Notes: a model not told the origin generated them from the letters alone. A stretch of 64,000 nucleotides of DNA from Planctomycetota bacterium (GCA_021781415.1 JAJXWW010000085.1:80661-144660); one strand, 5' to 3'. Positions 45,284 through 55,534 are shown, numbered from the stretch's first letter. Program-made: numbers and translations.

Positions 45284-47050
45284 TCACGGTCGCGTCTCGG
45301 TGGTGGGGATCGGCGAATACAAACGCACATCGACGCGCTGGGCTTTCGAGAGATCGATGCCTTCGTGGGCCAAGTCGAATTCCAAGCGCGGCTCTTCGCT
45401 CAGTTGTAGGGGCAGGCGCACCGCGAAAGTACTGCCCCGACCCAGTTCGCTTTGGAGCGTGACTTCTCCACCGAGAAGTTTCGATAGCTCGCGGACGATC
45501 GATAGACCCAGGCCGGTGCCGGCGTGTTGGCGCGTCAATGGATTGCCGGCTTGTCGGAACTTCTCAAAGATCATTTCCTGTTCCTCCCGAGCGATGCCGA
45601 CGCCCGTATCGCTCACGGTCAGGACGATGAAGCCGCCGCCATTCCAGCGGACGCCCGCCGCGGTTGTCGAGGGCGGAGCGGTCATCGGATCGACCTCGGC
45701 TTTCAATTGCACGCGCCCCCCTTCCGGCGTGAACTTGATGGCGTTGGACAGCAGATTCGACAGGATCTGTTGGATTTTTACCACGTCTTGGCGCAGAAGG
45801 GGGATGTCCACGGCGAATGTTCCGCGCAGGTCGATGTTTTTCTTCTCGGCCATGGGACGAAACATCGCCAACATGCCCTCGCACACATCTTGTATCTGAA
45901 ACTCGACCAAGCGAACCTGCATTTTTCCCGCTTCGATCTTCGCCAGATCGAGAATATCATTGATCAGATTCAATAATTGTTGACCGCTCGATTGAATGTT
46001 TGTCACCCAGCGCGTTTGTTTGTCGTTCAATCCGTCGTTCGACAGCAACACTTCGCTGAAGCCGAGAATCGAATTGAGCGGCGTTCGCAATTCGTGGCTC
46101 ATCGTGGCCAAGAAGTCGCTTTTCAAACGGTTCGATTCGTACAAGGCCATGTTGGCTTGTGCCAACTCATCGACCTTGCGATCGAGATCGGCATTCACTC
46201 GACGCAAGCGATCCTGCATACTTACAAGATTGCGCAACATGCGATTGAAGGCATGGCTGAGATCCTCAAATTCGTCGCCGGTTTGAATTTCGCTGCGCAC
46301 GTTCAATTCGCCGGCGCTGATGGCATCGCTGACTTCCTTCAAATGTTTGACCGGCTTCACGATGACGTAGCGGACGATCAAATAGCTGCCGAGCATAATG
46401 AGGAACGTCGTGGCGAAAGCGATGGAGATTAGAATGGCGCGATTGGTATGAAAGCCGTTTTCGATGGGCTGTGTATCGACATCGAGTTTGACCACGGCCA
46501 ACAGATCGCCTTCTTGCAGGTCGGCGTTGCGTTGGCGGTGACAGGACAAACACGACTCGGTGGCGCGAACGGCTCCATAATAATAGTTATGTTTTCTCGA
46601 TAGATCGAGATAGTTATCCTCGTATTTATTCGGATCGCTCTGAAACGATTTGATGCGCTCCAAGGTTGTGGTGTCGGGAATGTCCGGCGAGCGCGTGGCA
46701 TTGGGTTTGATGATCTCGGCGCGAAACTTGAATGGCAGGGGCCATTCGTTTTCCCATTGCGCGCGGAACTCCTTCATCGCTTCGTCGAGCGCCTCGGTCG
46801 CGGCGGGGCGATCCTTCTCGCGCGGTCGACCGGGACGACACCCCAATGCCAACTGTTGATCGACGATCTCGTTGACGAGGAGACGGCAAGCGGTTTTAAT
46901 CTGATCGTAGGCCAACGACTCGGTCTGCCAAGAGTACAGTCGAAAGCTGCCGGTCAACAACAATACAATAATGGCACCGAATAGGTAGCGGAACTTGCGC
47001 TCCAGTCGATACTCGCCCAACAGACGTTTAACCGAACGATACCACGACAT
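45284..47050 (-). CDS. Sensor histidine kinase with DUF3365-like heme-binding sensor domain and HAMP
   Basis: ESCLSCHRQ (CxxCH), HAMP VKPVKHLKEVSDAISAGELNVRSEIQTGDEFEDLSHAFN, HisKA FLATMSHELRTPLNSILGFSE, N-box LLSNAIKFTPEGG, GTGLGLSIVRELSKLLGG. Confidence 0.92.
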   Translation of the reverse strand: MSWYRSVKRLLGEYRLERKFRYLFGAIIVLLLTGSFRLYSWQTESLAYDQIKTACRLLVNEIVDQQLALGCRPGRPREKDRPAATEALDEAMKEFRAQWENEWPLPFKFRAEIIKPNATRSPDIPDTTTLERIKSFQSDPNKYEDNYLDLSRKHNYYYGAVRATESCLSCHRQRNADLQEGDLLAVVKLDVDTQPIENGFHTNRAILISIAFATTFLIMLGSYLIVRYVIVKPVKHLKEVSDAISAGELNVRSEIQTGDEFEDLSHAFNRMLRNLVSMQDRLRRVNADLDRKVDELAQANMALYESNRLKSDFLATMSHELRTPLNSILGFSEVLLSNDGLNDKQTRWVTNIQSSGQQLLNLINDILDLAKIEAGKMQVRLVEFQIQDVCEGMLAMFRPMAEKKNIDLRGTFAVDIPLLRQDVVKIQQILSNLLSNAIKFTPEGGRVQLKAEVDPMTAPPSTTAAGVRWNGGGFIVLTVSDTGVGIAREEQEMIFEKFRQAGNPLTRQHAGTGLGLSIVRELSKLLGGEVTLQSELGRGSTFAVRLPLQLSEEPRLEFDLAHEGIDLSKAQRVDVRLYSPIPTTETRP

Positions 47051-47113
47051 ACGATTCTCGGCTTTCCCCTAATTCATTCGCGGATGGAAATAAATAGATT
47101 GTGGACCGCGCCG

Positions 47114-48001
47114 TCATGTGGCCCCTTTTGCCTTCGATGGTCTTCGTAGTCTTTTCTCCGCGTTTTTCGGAGTGAGATTCGTTTGACAGGTCGGACAGTA
47201 GTGAGTGGATCGTCCGGCCAGGCGGAGGCAGGCGATGGCTTGGCCGCAACGGGGACACGCTTCGCCGGTTCGACCGTAGGCGCGGAACTCGTGCTGATAC
47301 GCGCCCTGCAACCCGGAGCCGCCGACGTAGTTTCGGATGCTCGAACCGCGCCGCTCGATGGCTCGACGGAGAACCGAGGACACCGATTTGCGCAAACGGT
47401 CGCACTCGGCGTCGGTGAGATCGCAGGCGCGGCGGGACGGATGCAGGCGCGCCGCGAATAACGATTCGTCGGCATAGATATTGCCGACCCCGGCCGTCAC
47501 CGATTGATCGAGCAACACCGCCTTGATGCAACGCTTCGAGCCGCGCAGCTGCTCGCGCCAATATTGCGCCGGCAGATCGAAAGGTTCCGGTCCCAACCGC
47601 GATTGGTCGAAGAATGCTTGTAAGTCCGATGGCGAGGGAAAGAGGACGGCGCTGCCGAAACGACGAATATCGCGGAAGCGCAACTCCTCGGCTCCGTCGT
47701 CGAACGCGAAAATCAGATGCGTGTGATCGGCGAGAGGGTCGGAACTGGGAACGAGCGTAAGTTGGCCGGTCATGCCCAGGTGAACAACAAGAACGGCTCG
47801 GCTGTCCAGTTCGATGAGAATCCACTTGCCGCGCCGCGAAACGCTTTGCACGACACGACCGGCGATTTTGGCGTTCCACGACGAACGCCACGGTTTGCGC
47901 AGAGACTGTCGGCTGCCGCGCCGCACGCTCGCCAGCCGCCGGCCGACGAGATGCGGCCTCAAATCGCGGACCACGGTTTCGACTTCCGGCAATTCCGGCA
48001 C
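47114..48001 (-). CDS. mutM: Formamidopyrimidine-DNA glycosylase
   Basis: MPELPEVETVVRDLRPHLVGRRL; GVGNIYADESLFAARLHP; zinc finger CPRCGQAIACLRLAGRSTHYCPTCQ. Confidence 0.97.
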   Translation of the reverse strand: MPELPEVETVVRDLRPHLVGRRLASVRRGSRQSLRKPWRSSWNAKIAGRVVQSVSRRGKWILIELDSRAVLVVHLGMTGQLTLVPSSDPLADHTHLIFAFDDGAEELRFRDIRRFGSAVLFPSPSDLQAFFDQSRLGPEPFDLPAQYWREQLRGSKRCIKAVLLDQSVTAGVGNIYADESLFAARLHPSRRACDLTDAECDRLRKSVSSVLRRAIERRGSSIRNYVGGSGLQGAYQHEFRAYGRTGEACPRCGQAIACLRLAGRSTHYCPTCQTNLTPKNAEKRLRRPSKAKGAT

Positions 48002-48119
48002 GGCTCACCTCTTCCTTGGCTTTCTCGATAGAATTATAAAACATGGGGCGCGTTCGCACCACATCGGTTCGTCGAGCGGTACTGGCACGGTCCCGCTCGC
48101 GCAGTCCGCGAGGAGCAAC

Positions 48120-49790
48120 ATGAGCGACAAACTCGATTCTCTGATTCGTTATCTCGATCATTTAGAATGCCGGGCTTCGTTGAAGGAATTGACCGCGCAG
48201 TTGCGGCGACTGGAAATCGACGACCGCGACGTGGCAGAATTTATACGCTTTGCCGATCCGTCGTATCAGCGCGTGCTGGTGCGGGCGAAACGCTGGTATC
48301 ACCTATGGGTTCTGTGTTGGAAGAACGGACAACGTTCGCCGATCCACGATCATCTCGGTTCGAGTTGCGGCGTGCGCGTCCTCCGCGGCACGGCCACCGT
48401 TACCGATTGCGTCTTCGCAGCCAACGGCTGCGTCAAGGCGGTCGGTTCGCGCGATTATCCTGCTGGCAGCGTCTTGGCCAGCGAAGACGACGACCTCCAT
48501 CAATTCTCGAATCTCCAGGACGGCGGAGCGGACTTGGTTACTCTGCACGTCTATTCGCCGCCGCTTCGACGCATGGGCGTTTACTCGTTGACCGACCGAG
48601 AGCGCGGCGAGGAGGCCTGGCAAGAATCGCGCAAGATGGTCACGGTATCGCCGGAGAACAGCGAGACGCCTCTGGAAAGCATTCAAGGCTGGGTGACCCC
48701 CAACCGGCTCTTTTTTGTCCGCAATCATTTCGAGACGCCGGCGGTCGAACCGGCGTCGTGGCGGCTGCGCGTCGAGGGATGCGTCGAGCGACCCGTGGAG
48801 TGGACGTGGGAGCAGCTGTTGGCCTTGCCGCACCGCAGCGTATTCGCCACGGTCGAATGCGCCGGAAACGGACGGTCGTTTCTGCAACAGAAAGCTGCCG
48901 GCGTACAGTGGGGGGCGGGAGCCGTCGGACATGCCGAATGGACGGGCGTACCGCTGTCCCGCGTGTTGGAGGAGTCTGGGCTAAGTTCCGATGCGGTGGA
49001 GGTGCTTTTCGAGGGCAGCGATCGCGGCAGCGAGACGGATCATCCGGAGCCAATGCACTTCGCCCGCAGTCTGCCGTTGGCCAAGGCACTGGACCGCGAT
49101 ACCCTGTTGGTCACGCGCATGAACGGCGAGTTGCTGAGCGCGAGCCACGGCTTTCCCTTGCGGCTCTTTGTGCCCGGCTGGTACGGCGTGGCCTCGGTGA
49201 AATGGCTGCGACGCATCGAAGTGCTGAACCGGAGCTTCCACGGCTATTATCAGAGCGTCAAATACACGGTGCGTCGTTCGTCGCCCAACGGTCTTGAATC
49301 GGTCGTGGTGGGGCCGATGGCGGTCAAGTCGGAATTGATCCGACCGGCGGAGGGGGCGGAGTTGGGCATCGGCACCAATCGACTTTTCGGCGTGGCCTGG
49401 GCCGGTGAAGAGGCGGTCGATCGAGTCGAAGTCAGCACCGATGGGGGCGAAACGTGGAATTCCGCCGAACTGCTTGGCGCACAATCGGCCTATTGTTGGA
49501 CGCCGTGGGAATATCTGTGGGAGGTCGCCGAGCCGGGCGAATACACTCTGCTGACTCGCGCCGTTTCCGAAGGTGGTCGCGTGCAGCCGTCGCGCCACGA
49601 TCCGCTTAACGGCGGCTATCTCATCCATCATAGTCGACCTATCGCGGTACGAGTCCAAGCCGGAATCACCGCGCTGTCCGGTCGAGTCGATGCCGAGACG
49701 TTGCTGTACGACATGAACGCCTACGCCGAGGAGAACCTGCGCCTTCCACTCGATGTCGAGCTGGAGTTCGCTGCCGGCGCGGGGATTTGA
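48120..49790 (+). CDS. Cysteine dioxygenase / sulfite-oxidase-like molybdopterin enzyme fusion
   Basis: N-term CDO cupin (SPIHDHLGSSCGVRVLRGTATVTD, DLHQFSN); C-term TVECAGNGRSFLQ, GAVGHAEWTGVPLSRVLEE, GYYQSVKYTV, VSTDGGETWNSAELLG. Confidence 0.88.
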   Translation: MSDKLDSLIRYLDHLECRASLKELTAQLRRLEIDDRDVAEFIRFADPSYQRVLVRAKRWYHLWVLCWKNGQRSPIHDHLGSSCGVRVLRGTATVTDCVFAANGCVKAVGSRDYPAGSVLASEDDDLHQFSNLQDGGADLVTLHVYSPPLRRMGVYSLTDRERGEEAWQESRKMVTVSPENSETPLESIQGWVTPNRLFFVRNHFETPAVEPASWRLRVEGCVERPVEWTWEQLLALPHRSVFATVECAGNGRSFLQQKAAGVQWGAGAVGHAEWTGVPLSRVLEESGLSSDAVEVLFEGSDRGSETDHPEPMHFARSLPLAKALDRDTLLVTRMNGELLSASHGFPLRLFVPGWYGVASVKWLRRIEVLNRSFHGYYQSVKYTVRRSSPNGLESVVVGPMAVKSELIRPAEGAELGIGTNRLFGVAWAGEEAVDRVEVSTDGGETWNSAELLGAQSAYCWTPWEYLWEVAEPGEYTLLTRAVSEGGRVQPSRHDPLNGGYLIHHSRPIAVRVQAGITALSGRVDAETLLYDMNAYAEENLRLPLDVELEFAAGAGI

Positions 49791-49833
49791 GAGAGGTTTT
49801 GTCCGAAAGATTCGCGGAGGAGGAGCGCATTCG

Positions 49834-50214
49834 ATGGGCATGGAACAAACCGTCTCATTTGCTGGCAATTCGGTCCCTGCCTATGGGGCAGTGTGCGACT
49901 TCCTCGGTCAACGGGGGTTCGCGTTGCAGATGGGGATGATCGACGGTCAACTCGCCTTTCCCGATGAGTTGCCCCACGACGACTGGCTCGAACTGCGCCT
50001 TCGCACATCGCAGGGCATGGTCACGGTGCGGCGAGAGGGACAACGTCTCACGTTCGTCACCTGGGGCAATGCCGACGCGGCTGCCCGACAAGCCTGGAAT
50101 GCGCTGACGTGGGCGTTTGCGGAACTGGGGGACGGTCGCGTCGAATCGCCGGAAGGCTCGTTCGATGCGGCGACGTACCGCAAGCGCGTCGAACTGCCGG
50201 AGGCGTTGCGCTGA
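49834..50214 (+). CDS. Hypothetical protein
   Basis: Complete ORF following the CDO/SUOX fusion on the same strand; no family recognised. Confidence 0.5.
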   Translation: MGMEQTVSFAGNSVPAYGAVCDFLGQRGFALQMGMIDGQLAFPDELPHDDWLELRLRTSQGMVTVRREGQRLTFVTWGNADAAARQAWNALTWAFAELGDGRVESPEGSFDAATYRKRVELPEALR

Positions 50215-50250
50215 TTTACCATCGCATTCGCGTCTTCCCTGCGGGCGCGA

Positions 50251-51420
50251 TTACGCGGGGGAGAAGCGTTGCTGCGGCGTGCGATGAAGGACGGCCCGCG
50301 CTTGAGCTTGTAAGGTGGCGACTTCGGCCATCAGTGCGGCCACGGCGGAGGGGTGGTCGGCAACTTCGATGGACCAACGGCATTCCCAGCGCCCGCCCGG
50401 CGGCAACAGCGGAACGCGCCCTTGTTGCCTCTCGAAACTCTTAAAATTGGGATAATTCGTCGCCGGTTCCAACCCCGTGACATAGCCTTCCTCGATCGCT
50501 CCGGTATTCTTCCAGACGGTGAAGCAAGGCAATTCGCGCCGCGAAAAGCGCAGCGCGACGGCGCGGTCGGCATTGGGAGCGATCAGAACGGCGAGCGTCT
50601 GGCCGCGCGCATCGGCTTGCAGATCGTACAGATAAACCTGTTCGGCGAAGCCGGCGACGGGACCGGCGTAGGTTTCGTGCGTGTCGATCCCCTCGGCGGC
50701 GCGCGGGGTTTGCGGCGCGAGTTCGCGGATGGGAGCGAGAATGCGGCTGCCGGCGTCGAGAAAGGGTCGGCCAAAGTTGCAATGATAGAGCAGTTGCATC
50801 TCGACCGGATGCGCGGCACGGTTGACCACGACATCGTGGATTACCAGCCGATTCGAGCCGGGGACGGTGGTATAGGTCGTCGTCAGCCGCAATTGAGGAC
50901 AAAACAGAGCGGCTTCGTCAACTTCTCCCGTGACGCTGATTTCGTGGGGCGGGTCGAGCTGCACGCGCGCCTCGACGGCGTGGGCGGGCACGTTGGCGAT
51001 GCGTCCGTGCAGGGTCAACGGCGTGCCGTTGTCGTCGCCGGGCGGGCCGTTGGAAGCCAGGCCGCAACGACACAGCCATTCGTCGAAGCCCGTCAACCAG
51101 CCGATGCCGCCGCGATCGAGCGGCTGGACGTATTTCGGATGTACCGGGCCGACAATCGGCGAGCGCCAGCCCAGGGGATTCCCTCGGTAGTCGCCGCGCC
51201 ACAGCCCCATGCCGCGCGTCGGCAGCACCGTGAACGACAGCGCTCCGTTGTGGACCTCGATCGCGTCGAGTCCATCGCGCAGCCCGCCGCGCAGCGTGCG
51301 TTTGCGCAACGACCAATCGAACGGCATCGGCAAATGCAGGCTGTCATTGCCCGTCGCGAAGCTGTCGAGCCACACGTCGCCGTGAACGTCGGTAAGGGTC
51401 CAGGTTTTATAGCGCGTCAT
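50251..51420 (-). CDS. Aldose 1-epimerase-like protein (DUF4432 type)
   Basis: VLPTRGMGLWRGDYRGNPLGWRSPIVGPVHPKYV, GGIGWLTGFDEWLCRCGLASNGPPGDD, LHGRIANVPA, LYHCNFGRPFL. Confidence 0.8.
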   Translation of the reverse strand: MTRYKTWTLTDVHGDVWLDSFATGNDSLHLPMPFDWSLRKRTLRGGLRDGLDAIEVHNGALSFTVLPTRGMGLWRGDYRGNPLGWRSPIVGPVHPKYVQPLDRGGIGWLTGFDEWLCRCGLASNGPPGDDNGTPLTLHGRIANVPAHAVEARVQLDPPHEISVTGEVDEAALFCPQLRLTTTYTTVPGSNRLVIHDVVVNRAAHPVEMQLLYHCNFGRPFLDAGSRILAPIRELAPQTPRAAEGIDTHETYAGPVAGFAEQVYLYDLQADARGQTLAVLIAPNADRAVALRFSRRELPCFTVWKNTGAIEEGYVTGLEPATNYPNFKSFERQQGRVPLLPPGGRWECRWSIEVADHPSAVAALMAEVATLQAQARAVLHRTPQQRFSPA

Positions 51421-51432
51421 GTCGATCTCGAA

Positions 51433-53697
51433 TTAGCGGACGCCGTGCATCATGGCTGTGATCTTACGCACAAGCAGGAACAACACGAATGCCGCGATGC
51501 CCAGGAGGGCCATGATGTATAAGAAATACTCGGTCGGCGTCCACTCGCCCCATCGCTCGCCGAACGCTCCCGCCGCGAAGTTGCCGAAGAAACTCGTCAA
51601 GAGCCATAAACCCATCAACATGGTGGCGAACTTCGCGGGGGCCAACTTCGACACCATCGACAGTCCGACCGGGGACAGACACAACTCGGCCAACGTGGCG
51701 AGGATGTAAAATCCGAACAACCACCACGGACTGACGCAATGCCGAGCCGAGTTCAAATACAGGTGATTGACGGTGTCGCGGAATTTCGGTTCACCGGCGG
51801 CGACTTTCAGCGCTTTGACGTCCTTATCGGCGAGACGCAGATCCTTGACCGTCAGCGTGTGGTCGGTCTCGTCGTAGCGAACCTTTTTGTCGTCGAGTCC
51901 TGCGTAGCGCAGATCGAACCCTGGCGGCACTGGATCGAGTTTGACGGAAACGGTGAAGGGTTTATCTTTCGGCTGACTCTCCACTTCCTTCTTGAGTTTT
52001 TCGATAGCTTTTTCGAACGACTCCGGCGCGGTATCGCGTACAATCCGGTCGCGCTCGGTATCCGCCAGGACGCCGCGCATGAGGAGCCGTTTCTTCTCTT
52101 TGTCGTAGGTGAGTCGGCTGGCATGATAGGGTTTCAGTTCTTTGTTTTCCTCTTCGCACAGTTGATTGTCGGCATTGAGTTTAATCTGCGGGGGTAATTC
52201 GCCTTCGAATGCCGTCTCGGTCGTTTGATCTTCGCGTTGGGCGGCTAGGTACATCACGCCGAATCCAAGACTAATAAGTACCAGACCGATGGCCATTTTC
52301 CCAGCTACCGAGGGATTGAGTCCTCGACGATCGAGCGCGGTCCACAGCCAGGCAAACAGCGGAGCCAGGACGAAGATAGCCAGCGCATTGATCGACTGGA
52401 AATACTCGGCGGGAACGGGGTTCCATTGGCGTTTAAACCACTCCCATAAGCCCTTTTTCTCGCCGGTTTTGTCGGGCCGACTCGGTTTGAGTTTCCACAT
52501 GGTAAACCATCTGGATAGCCCCGCGTTGCCGGTTTGATCCGACTCCCCTTCGGCGGTTTGATCGGAGTGCGGCTTTTCGGGAAACAGCGGCGGCGGCTGA
52601 GCGGGGCCGGTCAAGTAGCGATTCGTAGTCTTATCGGCCCAGACGTTGAGCGCGTTGCCGGCTTGCTCGAAGGCGGCCCAGAAAAAGACGACGAATATGC
52701 CCAGAAGATAGATCGTGAGAACGCGATCTCGCAACGCGCGTTGCGGCTGACCCAATATCCAAGCACCGATCAACGCACATACGGCCACGATGCCCATTGA
52801 AACCAAGGTGTTGTTGGCAATGTGTTTGGACAGTGAGAGACTTTCGAGAAACTCCGACGGCGAGCTGAGTTTCACCGAGATGACGCGCAGCGCTCCCAGT
52901 ACCAACGCGCCGGCGAGCAATACCCAGCCGAGGACGGCGCAGACAGTCGGTGCCATTCGGTTCAGGTGCGGAACCGTTGAAGAGGTTTGTTCGGCGGTCG
53001 CTTCGGACATGGGGCCGCCGACTTGCTGTACGGGTTCGACTCCCTCTCGACCGTCCACGCGCGTCTCTGCTCCCGCCTTTAGCTCTTGAATCCACGGTTG
53101 GCCGACGAGATAGAAAAGTAATCCTAATACCATGCCGATGCCCGCAGCCATGAATCCGGTGTGGCGTCCGCCGATGGTGTTCGCCGCCAACCAACCGCAC
53201 ACCAACGGCGACAGAAAGGCACCGAGGTTAATTCCCATATAAAAGATCGTGTAGGCACCGTCGCGGCGTGGATCGTTCTGCGGATAGAGTCGGCCTACTT
53301 GGGTGGACATATTCGGTTTGAAGAAGCCGTTGCCGAAAATCAAGAACACGAGCGCGGCGTAAAAGATCGCTTCCGGCTCGAAGGTCATCAGGAATTGCCC
53401 GATCGCCATGAGAATCGCGCCGATGACGACGGCTCGCTTGTTCCCCAGCCAGCGGTCGGCCAAATAACCTCCCAACAGCGGCGTTAGATAAACGAGACTG
53501 GTGTACCACTTGTAGACGTTCGACGCCTCGCGCTGGGTCCACTTAAAATCGTTGACGAGATACAATACAAGTAAAGCCCGCATGCCGTAAAAGCTAAATC
53601 GCTCCCACATCTCCGTGAAAAACAAGACGTACAAGCCCAAAGGATGGCCGAGGAACGTGCGTTGCTTGGGGATGGAAGCGGACGGAGCGGTACTCAT
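51433..53697 (-). CDS. POT-family (proton-dependent oligopeptide) MFS transporter with large inter-TM insertions
   Basis: GHPLGLYVLFFTEMWERFSFYGMRALLVLYLV (ExxERFxYYG), FFKPNMSTQVGRLY, FYMGINLGAFLSPLVCGWLA. Confidence 0.9.
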   Translation of the reverse strand: MSTAPSASIPKQRTFLGHPLGLYVLFFTEMWERFSFYGMRALLVLYLVNDFKWTQREASNVYKWYTSLVYLTPLLGGYLADRWLGNKRAVVIGAILMAIGQFLMTFEPEAIFYAALVFLIFGNGFFKPNMSTQVGRLYPQNDPRRDGAYTIFYMGINLGAFLSPLVCGWLAANTIGGRHTGFMAAGIGMVLGLLFYLVGQPWIQELKAGAETRVDGREGVEPVQQVGGPMSEATAEQTSSTVPHLNRMAPTVCAVLGWVLLAGALVLGALRVISVKLSSPSEFLESLSLSKHIANNTLVSMGIVAVCALIGAWILGQPQRALRDRVLTIYLLGIFVVFFWAAFEQAGNALNVWADKTTNRYLTGPAQPPPLFPEKPHSDQTAEGESDQTGNAGLSRWFTMWKLKPSRPDKTGEKKGLWEWFKRQWNPVPAEYFQSINALAIFVLAPLFAWLWTALDRRGLNPSVAGKMAIGLVLISLGFGVMYLAAQREDQTTETAFEGELPPQIKLNADNQLCEEENKELKPYHASRLTYDKEKKRLLMRGVLADTERDRIVRDTAPESFEKAIEKLKKEVESQPKDKPFTVSVKLDPVPPGFDLRYAGLDDKKVRYDETDHTLTVKDLRLADKDVKALKVAAGEPKFRDTVNHLYLNSARHCVSPWWLFGFYILATLAELCLSPVGLSMVSKLAPAKFATMLMGLWLLTSFFGNFAAGAFGERWGEWTPTEYFLYIMALLGIAAFVLFLLVRKITAMMHGVR

Positions 53698-53923
53698 GCT
53701 CTTGATCCTTTTACCTTGTGCGAACCGGCATCCAACGCCATCGGCTTGGGCGTGGAAGGCCGTCTTGGGAACCAACAAAAGGAAGAGGCAGGGTGATTGT
53801 AGCGATGGCTGGGGAAGTGGGAATGCGCGGGTTGCGACAAAGCGGAACTCGGGCCGTCGCCGCGCCGACAAGACACAAATCGTGCTTGTCGGCGCGGTCG
53901 GTCGGCGAAGAGGTACTTCGACG

Positions 53924-55534
53924 TCATTTTTTCTCCGTCGCCGGTTTGGGAACCGGCTTCTCGCGCGGCAACAACTCGGGCAGATTGGCGACGCGCAGGG
54001 CGGCAACCGCCATCACCTGCGTTCCCTGAATCAGATCCGGTTCGCGGGCTTTGTCCAAGGTGTCCGATTGCGAGTGGTGCGAGAAGCGATACTCGGCCGG
54101 ATCTTGTCGCACCGCAAAGCCAGGCACGTTGACCTTTTCAAACGAGAGATGATCGGTGCCGCCCATGCCGCGCAGGTCTATCTCGGTCACGCCGAGCGCC
54201 TTCAGCGAAACGAGTTCCTTTTCCATAATCGGTTTCAGCGTCTCGCGCCCCTGTAACCCGATGCCGAGGACGCGGCCCGTGCCGGTGTCGTGAACCAGCG
54301 CCATCGACGTTTTGGCCATCTCGTCTTTGTGCCGCTTGACGTATTCCTTGGAACCGTGCAACCCCTGTTCCTCTCCGGTAAAGAGGACAAAACGGATCGT
54401 GCGTCTCGGACGAACGCCACTCTTGGCCAGCACGCGCGCCGCTTCGAGAACGACGCAGCTACCCGTGCCATTGTCGGTCGTACCTTGGCCGAGATCCCAC
54501 GAATCGAGGTGCGCGCCCAGGACGACGATCTCGTCCGGCTTCTCGGACCCGCGAATCTCGCCGACGGTGTTGTAGACAGCGACGGGTCCGGGAATGAGCT
54601 TGTTTTCAATCTCGACCTCGACGCGCGTCTTGGCCGGCGCGGGGCGCGTGGCCAGGCGATAGAGCTGGGCGTAGTGTTCGTGGGCGACGAACAGGCTCGG
54701 CAGCGGCTCGCCTCCGCTGACGCGATCGTCTCCGCGCCAAGCTCCCGTCATGTTCAGCAGTCCGTGCGGCTTCCCCGCGTCCATCAACAGCGCGGCCACC
54801 CCCTCGGTGCGAAGGAACTCCGCCAATTCGCGGCGAAAGGTCGGCGAGGGATAGCCTCGTTCGCGGCGCGGCGGCGCGGGAACTTCCGCTTTTCTGTCAC
54901 CCTTTTTGTCGCCCTTGGCATCGGCGCGCGGTCGTGGAGAGCCGAAACCGTTTTCGGTTACGGGGCGAATGGTAGTCGGTTCGCCGCGCAGCACGACGGC
55001 GTTCTTGAGTTTGCCCTTATAGGGGGCCAACTCGGCGGCGCTGCGGGCTTTCAGCAGCACCACCTCGCCGGTCACTTTGCCCTTCGTTCCCGGTGTCCAG
55101 CCCATCGCGGCCACGGTGAGCGAACGGCCATTGTTCGGTTCCACGATGCGGAGCGAAGCCCGGCCGCGCTCCCAACCGACCGGAATCGTCCACCCCTCCA
55201 GGTGAACATTTCTTAAGCCGTAGGCGCGCATCTTTTCGGCGGCCCACTCGTTGGCTTCCTTGAGCGCGGCGGACCCGGTGAGACGCGGGCCGATCGTGTC
55301 GCTCAGATACGTCAGATTGGCCATGATTTGCGAGCCATTCTTGGCTTCGGCGATGAGTTGCTTATCCAGAGCGAGGGGATCGAGGCCCGACGGCGCGGGA
55401 GCCGTCGTTTTCGGAGCGGCCGGGGGATCGGCGACAACTTGGGGCAGCAGCACCGCCAAGGCCGCGAGCATCGCCACCCGCCGCGCCATCGACCACCGAA
55501 GGAATACGAGATTCGAACCATCAATGCGAGTCAT
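53924..55534 (-). CDS. M28-family peptidase, secreted
   Basis: IVVLGAHLDSWDLGQGTTDNGTGSCVVLEAARVLA; FVLFTGEEQGLHGSKEYV; GMGGTDHLSFEK. Confidence 0.92.
   Translation of the reverse strand: MTRIDGSNLVFLRWSMARRVAMLAALAVLLPQVVADPPAAPKTTAPAPSGLDPLALDKQLIAEAKNGSQIMANLTYLSDTIGPRLTGSAALKEANEWAAEKMRAYGLRNVHLEGWTIPVGWERGRASLRIVEPNNGRSLTVAAMGWTPGTKGKVTGEVVLLKARSAAELAPYKGKLKNAVVLRGEPTTIRPVTENGFGSPRPRADAKGDKKGDRKAEVPAPPRRERGYPSPTFRRELAEFLRTEGVAALLMDAGKPHGLLNMTGAWRGDDRVSGGEPLPSLFVAHEHYAQLYRLATRPAPAKTRVEVEIENKLIPGPVAVYNTVGEIRGSEKPDEIVVLGAHLDSWDLGQGTTDNGTGSCVVLEAARVLAKSGVRPRRTIRFVLFTGEEQGLHGSKEYVKRHKDEMAKTSMALVHDTGTGRVLGIGLQGRETLKPIMEKELVSLKALGVTEIDLRGMGGTDHLSFEKVNVPGFAVRQDPAEYRFSHHSQSDTLDKAREPDLIQGTQVMAVAALRVANLPELLPREKPVPKPATEKK

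Noticed and set aside
47028-48161. 377-aa minus ORF overlapping mutM
   Set aside because: Out of frame with the clear MutM sequence; Arg/Ser-rich product.
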